Source: Sciurus carolinensis
Taxonomy: Eukaryota; Chordata; Mammalia; Rodentia; Sciuridae
Length of the DNA stretch: 64,000 bases
Assembly: GCF_902686445.1 (NCBI RefSeq)
Contig: NC_062218.1
Location: 14,235,015-14,299,014, forward strand
Direction of reading: 5' to 3'
Below the pieces are notes generated by a model. The model had not been told where the DNA came from. It did no database searches and was given only the letters and a program-made list of their open reading frames with translations. Positions 36,425 through 46,748 of the stretch are shown here, piece by piece; within the stretch, counting starts at the first letter, position 1; every line of letters starts with the position of its first letter. The position numbers were made by a program, and so were the translations under genes.

Positions 36425-37040
36425 TGTTATGGGATGAGAAGGGTCCCTTCAAAATTCATACATTGGACTGGGTACAGTGGCACATGCCTGTAATCCCAGC
36501 AACTCAGGAGGCTGAGGCAGGAAGATCACAGATTCAAGGCCACCCTCAGCCACTTAGTCAGGTCCTAAGCAACTTAGCAAGAACCTGTCTTAAAATAAAA
36601 ATAAAAAATGAAAAGGGGCTGGATGTTTAGCTCAGTGGTAAAGTACCCCCAGATTCAATCCCTAGTACCCGCACTCAGGGAAGAAAGAAAGAAACAAAGA
36701 AACAAGGAAACAAAGAACTATACGTTGAAGTTCTAACCCTCAGACCTGGGACTGTGAATTCATTGGGAGATAAGGTGTTGAAAAGGAGAGTATGGCTAAT
36801 AGAAGTCATCAGAGCAGGCCCTAGTGTAATACAACAGTTGTCCTTTTAAGAAGAGATTAGAACACAAACACAGATGAAAGACCCTCTGAGGACATCTGCC
36901 AATCAAGGAGCGAGGCCTCAGAGAAAGTCGACTGTGCAACACCTTGACCTTGGACTTCCAGCTCAGAAATGCAGGAAGATACTGCTTACTGTACCCAGTC
37001 TGTGGAACTTTGTCATGTTAACCTTAGCAAACTAATAAAC
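36425..37040 (+). mobile_element. MLT1-like MaLR LTR interrupted by a SINE
   Basis: Starts TGTTATGGGATGAGAAGGG and ends 'CTTAGCAAACTAATAAAC', in the sense orientation of MLT1. Intermediate words are 'TTCTAACCCTCAGACCTGGG', 'CCTTTTAAGAAGAGATTAG', 'CACCTTGACCTTGGACTTCC' and 'AGTCTGTGGAACTTTGTCAT'. The inserted composite SINE at 36465-36717 splits the 'AAAATTCATA/..GTTGAAG' segment of the LTR. Confidence 0.8.
36465..36717 (+). mobile_element. Composite B1-ID SINE inside the MLT1 LTR
   Basis: Full-length composite: 'GGGTACAGTGGCACATGCCT', 'TAATCCCAGCAACTCAGGAG', 'GGCTGAGGCAGGAAGATCAC', 'ACCTGTCTTAAAATAAAAA', then the ID half 'AAGGGGCTGGATGTTTAGCT' and an A/GAAA-rich tail. It postdates the LTR it interrupts. 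Confidence 0.9.
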
Positions 37041-38226
37041 CTGCGAAATGGGAGAATGTTGAACCCACACCTTGGAGTAGTCTTGAAGATACATAAGGAT
37101 GGAATAATAATAATGACTAGCATTAACTGACCACTCACTAAACCTGCAACATGTTTTCTGCTCAATGTACTAATCATATGTTATTTTTTGAATCAGATAC
37201 ACTCAGTGAGAACAGAATAAAAGTCTAACCATAATTTTGGATTTGGGTTTTTAAATAGTAATTAATGATGGTTCATTTTCCTTCCCAACCTCGGGTAAAG
37301 AGCCAGCTTCTTGTGAATGGCAGCCTTGTGTAGTTTTTCATCCACACGTGGATAAACAGATGTCTGAGGAATGACAATAATTCATTTAACCTCATCCAGT
37401 TCATTATATCAGTTAAGAGCAGGGAAATTGTGCTATTTTGGGTGTCAGGCAATAACTCACTGCATTAAATGAGATCATCAACTTTAACATGGCCCCTCCC
37501 TCCTTAGAGATCCTAACCTGTCTTTCCTTGGAGTGGAAGAGAACCGGATATAAATTTTTAAATGCTGTCGGAAGAGACACACCATTTCAATGGGACGTCG
37601 AGACAGCTGGAATAAAAGCATGGTCAGAAAAAGGCAGAAAGGAAGCAAGGAGAGCAGCTAGCAAACTTCCTGGAAGGCTCAGGGAGTGGAGACGAGAGGG
37701 TGGATACAGAGATCATGAGCAACGGAAGGGGACTTGAGAAGTTCAATGCAGGTTATGATATGGCGATAAATGAGCACGTTTGGGGAGTGTTTTTAGCGTC
37801 AACATGTAGAAACAACTGAAGGAAAAAAGAGCCTTTAAGGTGACACCTGTAATGACAGTGAAGGGGTGACCTGGCAAGTGGCCTGGTAAGGAAAGTCACC
37901 AGGGACTCCTCCCTCTGATCCTGTAGAAAGCCCTGTGCAGTGAAATCCAGAGCTCCATGCAATCCACCTAAAACCAGCTAGTCCAGGAGCAGGCTTACCA
38001 TGGCCGAGCCTAATAATACAGATTAATGCGGGGGAAAGGCGTGTTTGATTTCAGAAGACTTCGAAAGTCCAGTTTCTGTGTTTCAAGGACATGTAGTCAC
38101 TTGAGATAGACTGACAAGTTATGGTCTACTGAAAACCCAGCTGAATTTGCTTTAATGACTACCTAAAAGTTACATGCAATTATTACATATGAAGTATTCA
38201 CATACAGTGAAGGATTTGATTTCCTT
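37041..38226. other. Unassigned non-coding stretch
   Basis: No repeat recognised; no exon supported. The 82-codon plus-strand frame at 37489-37737 has no known homology. Confidence 0.35.
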
Positions 38227-38443
38227 TTTTGGGGGGAGGGGAGTACTGGGGATTGAACCTAGGGGCATTTAACCCCTGAGCCATATCCCCAGCCCATTTT
38301 AAAAATACTTTATTTAGAGACAGGGTCTCACTGAGTGATTTAGGGTCTCACTAAGTTGCTGAGGTTGGCTTTGAACTCATGATCCTCCTGCCTCAGCTTC
38401 TCAAGTCGCTAGGATTACAGGTGTGGGCCACTGCACGCAGCTT
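38227..38443 (-). mobile_element. Composite B1-ID SINE
   Basis: Antisense ID half ('GTACTGGGGATTGAACCTAG', 'CCTGAGCCATATCCCCAGCC') then antisense B1 half ('TTAGAGACAGGGTCTCACTG', 'CTAAGTTGCTGAGGTTGGCT', 'CTCCTGCCTCAGCTTCTCAA', 'GGATTACAGGTGTGGGCCAC'). A small internal duplication of 'AGGGTCTCACT' is present in the linker. Confidence 0.92.
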
Positions 38444-38985
38444 GATTTTTTAATTTTAAGAACTTAAACAGCTTTCATATTGCTCCTTATCTTAATCAAG
38501 TGTTTTATAATTAATATATGATGATAAACTTCAACCCAGTCTCTAGATCACATGATCCTAAATTTTATGTTTATTGTATCAGGTGATTAAATTCCTGAGT
38601 GTCTTTGATCTCACTGTCTGTCCTTGATCCTAACCCCAACCAAAACACTGACCCCATTAATTTACAAAAAATTATCTACTAGGAATTGGACAAATTCCTT
38701 AGGTTGTAAATGATTTGTTATATGATTTTTTTCCTGGATATTCTTAATGTATATTTTAATTTAACTCGATATGTCCATTCACTAGCTATGGGCCAAACCC
38801 TGGTGACTTTTCCTCCCCAAAGTTCAGGCTCCCCAAAATTAAAAGACAAAAATAAAAACAAAAATATTTCCTCCCCCCCAATTTAGTGAATGTGATATTA
38901 AATTGTACCAAATAACATTTCCTAGTCTTAGTCTGAGGTATTTAATATATGTAGAGTCTTATAAGTTGTTTTATGTAGTTTTTTT

Positions 38986-38989
<4 letters not shown>

Positions 38990-39017
<28 letters not shown>

Positions 39018-39093
39018 CCTTGCTGGGACCTAGCCAAGGGCCACACTCCTATGCTTGGGAAGCGTGGTACCACAGAGCTACGTCCCCAACCCA
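38990..39093 (-). mobile_element. ID-type SINE
   Basis: A long poly-T (the antisense tail, about 38990-39017) is followed by a diverged antisense ID body ('TGCTGGGACCTAGCCAAGGG', 'CCTATGCTTGGGAAGCGTGG', 'ACAGAGCTACGTCCCCAACC'). Confidence 0.8.
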
Positions 39094-39229
39094 GCAGCTT
39101 AGCCTTTATCCTGAATCACAGAGTCATGAGAGGAGGCAAGGAAGCTGGAGTTTAAGCTGCTAACTAGGATTATTCTGGACAGTACAGTTTGGTTTCATAT
39201 ACATACAATCACTAGCTGAGAGGTGACTG

Positions 39230-40720
39230 CAGATTTATAAATTGAGTGACTAGGGGAAAAAAAAATAGGTTCTCTTGCCAAGCCGTTAATTGAGTTTATG
39301 GCTGTCAAAGTAGCTGTCGATTTGATTTGCACATAAAACCAAAATGATAAAGACATCACTGGAAAAAAAATCTTGGGCTCATGATTACATAAAAAACAAG
39401 CTTGATGATTTGCAGACTCGATTGATTAGATTAGCTGATGGGAACTTTAAAATTCATCAAACCGGTTGTTTTGCTGAACTGACTGCTAATTCGTTTTAGA
39501 AAACGAGTAACTTAGCCACGTATGTGGGACTTGAATGGGTATTCTCCATGCTGCCATTGCCTTCCAGACCAGGTAACAGTGGCCCGCCATTCATTAGCAG
39601 TTACAATTTCTATTTGCATGCTCCCTGATCCATCTCTGACCATCCCACATAAACCACATGTAATCAAGGAAGAATCATTATGTTGTAATCAGTAGTAATG
39701 ACATAAACTGCCATGAGACACTGCAACCAGCAATCTCAGGATGAGAATGGAAAATGAAAATAGAGAAATAAAGGTGTCAGTTTCCAGATGGTGAGAGAGG
39801 CCTCCCAGTTGTCTCCGCTCAGTGATGGAAACAGTTATTACCCAGGTGGATATTAAGCAACAGCAGGAAAGTTGACTTGTATCACTACAATTAATGCACA
39901 CGGTGACTCGGAGTGTTAATTCGTTATCAATGAAAGTTATCAACATCATTTCCTCTGACAAGTGATTCATTCTAGGGGGAAAACTATGAAGCCTCTGCAG
40001 TGAGTTACCAGACATCTTCAAACCTTCTTTCCTTCTCCCTCCCACTCTGCAGGTATTCCAAGCTGGCTGGATAACACAGATGCGAAGCAGAGGGAAAGCT
40101 GTGATTTACTGAGACTACCCTGTTGTATAAACACAGCAAGGTTCATTATCACTTCGAGAAAGTATCTCCAACAGAGGTGACAACTCGTGTTATAAATAGT
40201 GTTTTCTAAAGATCCAGAAACAAAACGTGCTGGGTTCAGGAAAACACACTGCAGACAGACCGGGTGAATTAGTATGCACCGCGGAATTATCTCAGCCTCC
40301 TAATGGTGCTAACATTTATTTTTACTTAATCGCAGAGTGACAACTGGGAGAGGAAGACAATAAGTCTAAAAACCCGAAATTTGTCAGAAAGAAATCAACA
40401 TCCGGACCAATTTCAGCATCTCTTGGGGACCTCGGCTTCAGCCCTGGAGGAGGCACCGCCTTCCTTCGGTGCTGTTGACCCCTTGCTGTTGTTTGAACTG
40501 AGGACGATCCATGAGTCACTCTTCAGGAGAGGGAGGGCGGGAGTGGGAGGGGCGGAAATGGAAGCAGTCCTTTCTTATCTATTTGCAAGGGCTTTATTTG
40601 AAAAAGGCTAAATATAATTGAAGCTAATATTATTAGCGTGCATCAACTCTTGGATTTTTTAAAGATCCATTTGTTTGATACATTCATTTTCATAAAAGCT
40701 TTTGCATGAGTTGGATGCTT
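39230..40720. promoter_or_regulatory. Repeat-free AT-rich block, candidate conserved regulatory element
   Basis: About 1.5 kb with no recognised transposon, between SINE-bearing flanks. It is rich in homeodomain-type words: TTAATTGAG near 39290, CGATTGATTAGATTAGCTGA at 39420-39439, CAATTAATG near 39890, and CTAATATTATTAG near 40624. The style resembles mammalian conserved non-coding enhancers near developmental genes. This is an inference from composition only; no conservation data were available. Confidence 0.35.
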
Positions 40721-40837
40721 TTAACTTTCACTCTATTAACTGAAAGTGGTCAGGAAGAAAATGAATATTCCAGAGCAACAATGGGTTGCCGTTTAAAGCT
40801 CTCTACCGGATCTCTGACACAGACCACCAGAGCCCTG

Positions 40838-40883
<46 letters not shown>
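40838..40883. repeat. (TG)n microsatellite
   Basis: About 22 uninterrupted TG units. Frames across it give cysteine/valine strings and are spurious. Confidence 0.97.
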
Positions 40884-40884
<1 letters not shown>

Positions 40885-43249
40885 GGGGAAGAGGGGGAGA
40901 CCTGGGATTCCAACTTAACAGGACTGAGTGCTTTCATCTTAGAATGCTGCCCCTCTCCAAAGTGCCCTGCATTCAGAAGCACAGAAGAAATGGTTCAATT
41001 TTAAAAGTTGTTATGGTCCAGTTGCCAACAGTTAAGCATCTGTGCTAATATTTCTGGAAACATCTTTACTTGAAGGCAGCAGGTGGCATCTCCCACCAGC
41101 AGAGCAACTGCGGTCATACAAACAGACATATTCTGCTGAGATGGCCGTCTGGTCAAGGAAGGGGAAAGGGATGGACTTTTGAATGTTAAGGAGGCATTCA
41201 CAAAGAAGCCAGGCTCTTAGGGCAGGGAAGCCACATATTTTTGAGGTCAAATGAATTTAAGCAATTTACAACTCCTGCTTTTTTGAGGCAAGGAGCAGAT
41301 CTTCAAGGATAAATCATGCCCTCTAAGCTTCTTGCGTAAGTCACCCCTCCTTCAGCTTCAAACCCAAGTAAAACCAAGATGACAGGAACACAGAGTCTGA
41401 GAGCCTCGTGGAACATGAATATATTTTCTGAAGAGCTAGAGAAGCTTCAGCATTTCTAATCCTGTTTTCACATCAGAGTGACATCACCACCAGCATGATT
41501 CAAGGAATGTGGCCCAACCTGCCATCCAATACCAGTTTAGTCACTAGTCACCTGTACCTAACAAGCAAACATCTCTTTCCTAATTTAGCAACGTAACCTC
41601 AGAAATATTTTGCCTATTTGAACTGAATAGATTCAAATATGAATCTAGAAGTTCAAGTTCATATTTGGGCTCAGGAAACTGCTGAAATGGAACACCGACT
41701 GGCTCACTCCTGAATGTGCTCATCAGCTACAGGACGCAAAGACCGCAAAGAGGACCTCGGTCCAGCCGGCAAGCTTGAGCGCCGAACATGGAGAGGAGTA
41801 TAGGGTTTCGAGAAGAAAACGCTGCCTGAGGATGGGAGGAGACGAGGAGGAAAGGGTTAAGAGTTTCTTGGATTCTCAGAAGGGTGCTGTCCCCAGGCCC
41901 CAGCAAGGAAATCCCTCACTAGGTTGGAGTAATGAGAAAAGGATAAGAAAAAGAGCACACGGCCAGAGAAAGGCCCGGATGCTCCGGGGGAGATGCACCT
42001 GCAGGGACTATGGCTGACACCCAGGCTCGTCTCCCCTTGCCAGCGGATGTGCTGCCTGTCTTCCTGCCCCCATTAACCACCTCCTGCACACCAGGCAATG
42101 CTAAGCAAATGGGCGATTCCAGTAAATACAGGGAGGCTGGTTTGTTCCAGAGTTTGAGTCTAGCAACGACACAGCACGCACATATTTGGATGCTCTTATA
42201 TCCCAAGAAAGTTCCAGAATCCTGGTGGCAAAAGTTCTGTCACTAAGCTCTGAGCTCCCTGAAGACACAGAATTATGATTCTCCGTAGGCAAAGCTCGGT
42301 GCCTTTCACACAACCTGTGCTCACGAAACCTTGGGAATAAATTAATTGTGTTTGAACACACCTCTCATTGTAGAATTTTGAAATAATTTATATTTACAAA
42401 ATATATCTAAAAAGTGCCTCTATAATAAATACTACAAATAATTTATATTTGTTATGTTATTTTTAAAATAATACTTCTAACAGTCAAGATGCAGCTAAAC
42501 AAACATTTCCAAGTCTTCCAAGTCCTCTAGCGGCACTTCCCCAATTGCTGCCCAGTTCCCACTTTCTCACCATAATAATTTCTACCATGAATTTTATGTC
42601 TACCATTTCCTTGCTTTTATTTATATCTTGGCTGCATCATTGATCCTCATTATTTGTGGATTCAGTATTTGCTAATTTTTCTCCTCAGTAAAACTCATTT
42701 ATGACCCTAGTCAATACTCAGAGCACTTCCTTAATCCCTTGCAGACGTGTCCAAAGTGGCAAAGCAGTTAGTGACCCAATGTGAGGTACACGCTCCCAGC
42801 TAAGGTTGAACAAGGTGACCCCCCCTTCTCCTGTTTCAGCTCTCAGACTGAACAAGTGTCCTTTTCCTGACCACTTTAGCATCACAGATTTTGCTACTTT
42901 TCGATGACTGTACTGTTTAAAACTGCCACCAAGTTTAATGATGATGTGCTGTGTAGTGTTTCTAAGCCCAAAGGCCATCATGCACCTTATGGAGCAAATG
43001 TAGGCATTTTAGATCAGCTTTGTCCAGGCATGAGCTACAGTACTATAGATATTGAGTGCAACAGTAACTCAGGGGTTTCAAACAGAAACACATGCAAAAC
43101 ACACCAATTGAACACAAAGAGACTGGTTGTCAAAATGTTGTGACCAGAGGCTCACAAGAACATAATTCATTATTTCTCCCTAGGAGCAATGTTCATTATC
43201 CACAAATTTCATAAAATAAAACTGTTGCACAGAATAAAAAAATCAACCC
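40884..43249. other. Unassigned non-coding stretch
   Basis: No family recognised over about 2.4 kb. Short open frames of 66-95 codons occur on both strands (41001-42361) without recognisable homology. AT-rich at 42360-42480. Confidence 0.35.
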
Positions 43250-43335
43250 AGCCGAGTGTGGTGGCACATGCCTATAATCCCAACAGCTCTAGAAGCTGAG
43301 GCAGGAGGATCTCGAATTCAAAGCCAACTTGAGCA
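43250..43335 (+). mobile_element. Composite SINE, left half (split by L1)
   Basis: B1-like half: 'GCCGAGTGTGGTGGCACATG', 'CCTATAATCCCAACAGCTCT', 'GAAGCTGAGGCAGGAGGATC', ending at 'AGCCAACTTGAGCAA'. The rest of the SINE is found after the L1, at 44028. Confidence 0.88.
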
Positions 43336-44027
43336 AGGATGATGGGGGAAAAGGTACACTCATTCATTGCTGGTGGGACTGCAAATCGTTGCAACCACTA
43401 TGGAAAGCAGTATGAAGAGTCCCCAGAAAACGTGGATTGGAACCACCATTTGGCCCAGTTATTCCACTCCTTGGTTTATACCCAAAAGACTTAAAATCAG
43501 CATACTACAGTGATGAAGCCACATCAATGTTTATAGCAGCTCAATTCCCAATAGCTAAACCATGGAACCAACCTAGGTGCCCTTCAACAGATGAATGAAT
43601 AAAGAAAATGCGCTATATATACACACGATTGAATATTACTAAGCCATAAAAAAGAATGAATATGGCATTTGCCTGTAAATGGATGGAACTGGAGACTATC
43701 TGGTGAGTGAAAAAAGGCAATCTCAGAAAACCAAAGGTCAAATGTTTTCTCTGATATGCAAATGCTAATTCACAATGGGGGGGCACTTAGGGAAGAATAG
43801 AAGTACTTTGATTAGACAAAGGGGATTAAAGGGAAGGGGGGAAATGGGAATAGGAAAGATAGTAGAATGAATTGAACATTTTAACCCTATGTACTATCTG
43901 ATTACATGACCAATGTAATTCTATATCCTGTACAACCAGAATAATGAGAAGTTATACTCCATATATGTATAATATGTCAAAATAGATTCTACCATCACGT
44001 ATAACTAATAAGAAAAACAACAACAAA
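43336..44027 (+). mobile_element. L1 LINE 3' fragment inserted in a SINE
   Basis: The first part corresponds to the 3' end of ORF2: 'GTACACTCATTCATTGCTGG', 'GGCCCAGTTATTCCACTCC', 'TTTATAGCAGCTCAATTCCC', 'GAACCAACCTAGGTGCCCTT' and 'GGATGGAACTGGAGACTATC'. A 3' UTR ending in an A/CAA-rich tail follows. It is 5'-truncated. The flanking 15-mers AGCCAACTTGAGCAA and AGTCAGCTTTGGCAA look like a diverged target duplication. Confidence 0.85.
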
Positions 44028-44245
44028 AAGTCAGCTTTGGCAACTTAGTGAGACCCTACGCAACTTAGTAAGACCCTGTCTCTAAATAAAATATAAAATC
44101 AAAATGTATAAATGCATTCTACTGTCATGAACAACAAATTAGAACAAATTAAAAATTTTTTAAATTTAAAAAAAAGGGACTGGGGATGTGGCTTAGTGGT
44201 TGAGCACCCCTGAGTTCAATCCCCAGTACCAAAAAAAAAAAAAAA
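44028..44245 (+). mobile_element. Composite SINE, right half
   Basis: Continues the SINE at 43250-43335: 'TTTGGCAACTTAGTGAGACC', 'CTGTCTCTAAATAAAATA', then the ID half 'GGGACTGGGGATGTGGCTTA', 'GTTGAGCACCCCTGAGTTCA' and a poly-A tail. A 75-bp foreign segment (about 44097-44174) interrupts the linker. Confidence 0.85.
44097..44174 (+). mobile_element. Very short L1 3' end within the same SINE
   Basis: The segment 'ATCAAAATGTATAAATGCAT', 'TCTACTGTCATGAACAACAA' plus an A-rich tail parallels the end of the L1 at 43970-44020 (TGTCAAAATAGATTCTACCA...). It is not part of other composite SINEs in the window, so it is probably a second, severely 5'-truncated L1 insertion. Confidence 0.55.
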
Positions 44246-44382
44246 GAATAAGTTATATCTTACTTTAAGCCAAAAACTAATGTGATAGCATTCTGTCTAA
44301 AAAAGCATATCTTAATTAAAAATACTTTATTGATGAAAAATGCTCATGATCTCTGAGCTTCAAGGAGTTTTTGTGTTTATAT

Positions 44383-44460
44383 GTTTGTTTTCTAGTGCTG
44401 GGGATCCAGCTCGGGCCTTGCATATGCCAGGCAAGTGCTCCACGGCTGAACCATTTAGCT
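44383..44460 (-). mobile_element. ID-type SINE remnant
   Basis: Antisense ID body ('TAGTGCTGGGGATCCAGCTC', 'GGGCCTTGCATATGCCAGGC', 'AAGTGCTCCACGGCTGAACC'). It abuts the 3' end of the Tigger1-like remnant. Confidence 0.75.
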
Positions 44461-45298
44461 TGTCATCTTTTGATGGTGGGGGTCTCACCTCCATGTTGAT
44501 CGCTGCTGACCGATCAGCAGAGGGATTGCTGAAGATTGGGGAGGCTGCGGCAATTTCCTAAAAGGAGACGATAATGGAGTTTGCTGCACCAAGCTTTCCT
44601 TCCATGAAGATCCTCTGTAGTGTGTGATATTGTTCAATAGCTTTTTGCCAAGAGAACTTTTTTACAAATGGGAGTTGATCCTTTCGAACCCTGCCCCTGC
44701 TTTCTCAGCTAGGTTTAGGTAGTAGTCTGAATCTTTCATCCTTGCAGCAATGTTCACAAGCATCTTTCGCAGAAGTAGATTCTATCTTAAGAAACCACTT
44801 TCTTTGCTCATCCATGAGCAGTAACTCCTCATGGGTCAAAGGTTTATCATGAGATTGCAACCATTCAGTCAGATCTTCAGACTCCACTTCTAATTCTGGT
44901 CCTCTTGCTATTTTGACCACATCTACAGAAGCTGCCTCTCCTAAAATCTTGAACCCCTCGCCCTCCTCCAAGAAGGCTGGAATCAACTTCTTCCCAATTC
45001 CTGTTAGTGTTGCTATTTCCGCCTCCTCGGTGAATCACAAATGTTCATCATGGCATCTAGAGTGGTGAATCTTTTCCAGAAGGTTTTCAATTTATTTTAT
45101 CCAAATCCAACAGCAGAACCACTATTTATGGCAGCTACAGACTTACGAATATATTTCTTAAGTAGTAAGACTTGGGAGTCAAAATCACTCCTTGATCCAC
45201 TGACTACAGAATGAATGGCATGTTGGCAGATATGAAAAGAACATTAAGCTCATCTCCAGCTCCAGCCCCTCAGAGCTTCTGAGTGACCAGGAGAATTG
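44461..45298 (-). pseudogene. Tigger1-like transposase remnant (C-terminal half)
   Basis: The minus strand encodes, with frameshifts and stops, the C-terminal half of a Tigger1/TIGD1-type DDE transposase. It starts at the second catalytic region (NSPGH-like, about 45290) and passes through VDQGVI (aspartate codon at 45195-45197) and SYYLRN. It continues to 'LKTFWKRFTTLDAMMNICDS', the 93-codon frame at 44986-44705 (LEEGEGFKILGEA, SHDKPLTHEELLLMDEQRKW) and a KLPQPPQ-type tail near 44555. Tigger elements are pogo-superfamily DNA transposons. The N-terminal half and terminal inverted repeats are missing. It cannot encode an active protein. It lies head-to-tail beside the TIGD7-like remnant. Confidence 0.8.
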
Positions 45299-45703
45299 CC
45301 AATGGAATGTTATTCAGCCATAAAGAAGAATAATATTATGACATTTGCTGATAAATGGATGGAACTGGAGAATATCATGCTAAGTGAAATAAGCCAATCC
45401 CAAAAAACCAAAGGTCGAATGTTTTCCCTGATAAGTAGATGATGATATAAAATGGGGGTTGGGGGTAGAGGGTGAGAGAAGAATGGAGGAACTTTAGATT
45501 ATGTAGACGGAAATGAGGGGGGTATGAAAAATCATGGAATGAGACAGACATCATTACCCTATGTACATGTGTGATTACACGAATGGTATGAATCTACATC
45601 ATGCACAACCACAGAAACAAAATTATGTACCCGTTTGTGTACAATGAATCAAAATGCAGTCTGTAAAAAATAATAAATAATTAAATAAATAAATAAAAAT
45701 TAC
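45299..45703 (+). mobile_element. L1 LINE 3' fragment between two Tigger remnants
   Basis: Contains the L1 3' signature 'GAATGTTATTCAGCCATAAA', 'TGGATGGAACTGGAGAATAT', 'AAGTGAAATAAGCCAATCCC', a G-rich middle, 'CTATGTACATGTGTGATTAC', 'TGTGTACAATGAATCAAAAT' and an AAATA-repeat tail. The flanks AGAATTGCC and AAAATTACC may be a decayed target duplication. The 3' portion is close to the copy at 60110-60370. Confidence 0.85.
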
Positions 45704-46748
45704 CAGACTCTCTTCAAGTTGCTTCCATCTATAAAGTCATTTGCAGCTCAAGATCACACCCTGATTCATTGGTTGGATCAAAGTTGAAGTGTTACGAGGA
45801 AAGAACATACATTTTATTCGACCACCCTCACTGGTTAGTAATGCAGTAGAAGGGTGAACTGGGGAACTATCCAGAAGTAGCAATGCCCTGCCGTCCTCTT
45901 CGTGGAATCTTAGGACATTAATTTGAAAATGCCGAGCCTCAGGAACAAAGTTTTGAAAGAACCATTCTGAAAACAATTCTCTGGTGAACCAAGCATCATT
46001 ATGAGGTTTATATGTCACAGGTAAGGTACTTGTGTCCTCTCTCACACTTCTGGGCAGCTTTGATTTGCCAATAATAATTGATTTTAACTTATGAGCTCCA
46101 TCTGCATTTGCACATAAAAGGGCAGATAACTGTTCTTTATTTTCCTTCCTGGCAGGAAGATATCTTTTCTACTTGCCTGAGTGATTTCTGGCATTGATTT
46201 CCAAAAGAGATCAGTCTCATCCCTACTGTATACCTGACTAGATGCAGTTTCTCCTCTTTGATTACCATAGACAGTTTTTGTCTAAATGGCTCAATATTTT
46301 CTGAAGCTGAACTTAGGGTCTGTTCTCCACATACTTTTCGGTTCCAAATTGCATGCCTATTTCGAAATCTAAAAAGCCAACCAGTGCTAGCTTTGAAGTC
46401 TCTTCGCCCAAAACATTGTGCACATCTCTCTGCAGCAGCCTGAAGCCCCACGCTTCTAACAGGGACACCAGCTGAGCATCTCTGTTGGTACCACATGTAG
46501 ACTGCATCATCTATATCACTGTGTTAGCTCCTGTCGTCCTTTCTCTTCTCAGCTCCTACTAATGGCATGCCCTGCTTCAGTACAAAGTCCAAAACCAATT
46601 TCTTATTCTTTTTAATGTCATAAAATGTTGATTTACTGATTCCAAATTCCTCCATTACTCTTTTAAGAGACTGTCCAGCTTCAATCCTGCTGAGAACCTT
46701 CAATTTTTCCTACAAATTCAATGTTGTATATTTCCCTCTCTAATTCAT
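45704..46748 (-). pseudogene. TIGD7: TIGD7-like Tigger transposase-derived pseudogene, 3'-truncated
   Basis: On the minus strand an ATG at 46748-46746 opens a frame reading MN*RGKYTTLNL*EK, followed by an HTH region (SRIEAGQSLKRVMEEFG, ISKSTFYDIKK). Next come a CENPB-type DNA-binding part (46496-46240; AAAERCAQCFGRRDFKASTG, WLFRFRNRHAI) and a DDE domain: DETDLFW at 46201-46221 after a frameshift, LLLLDSSP with the aspartate at 45869-45871, and QPMNQGVI at about 45755-45775. The order and wording match TIGD7, a domesticated, intron-poor pogo-derived gene, as I remember it. Stops at codons 3 and 13, frameshifts and loss of everything past about residue 340 make it a pseudogene, either a retrocopy or a related fossil transposon. 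An L1 adjoins the broken end. Confidence 0.75.

Noticed and set aside
40706..41048. Frames with Cys-Val repeats
   Set aside because: Direct translation of the (TG)n microsatellite.
44705..44986. 93-codon frame as a functional gene
   Set aside because: It is the C-terminal part of a truncated Tigger1-like transposase with frameshifts on both sides.
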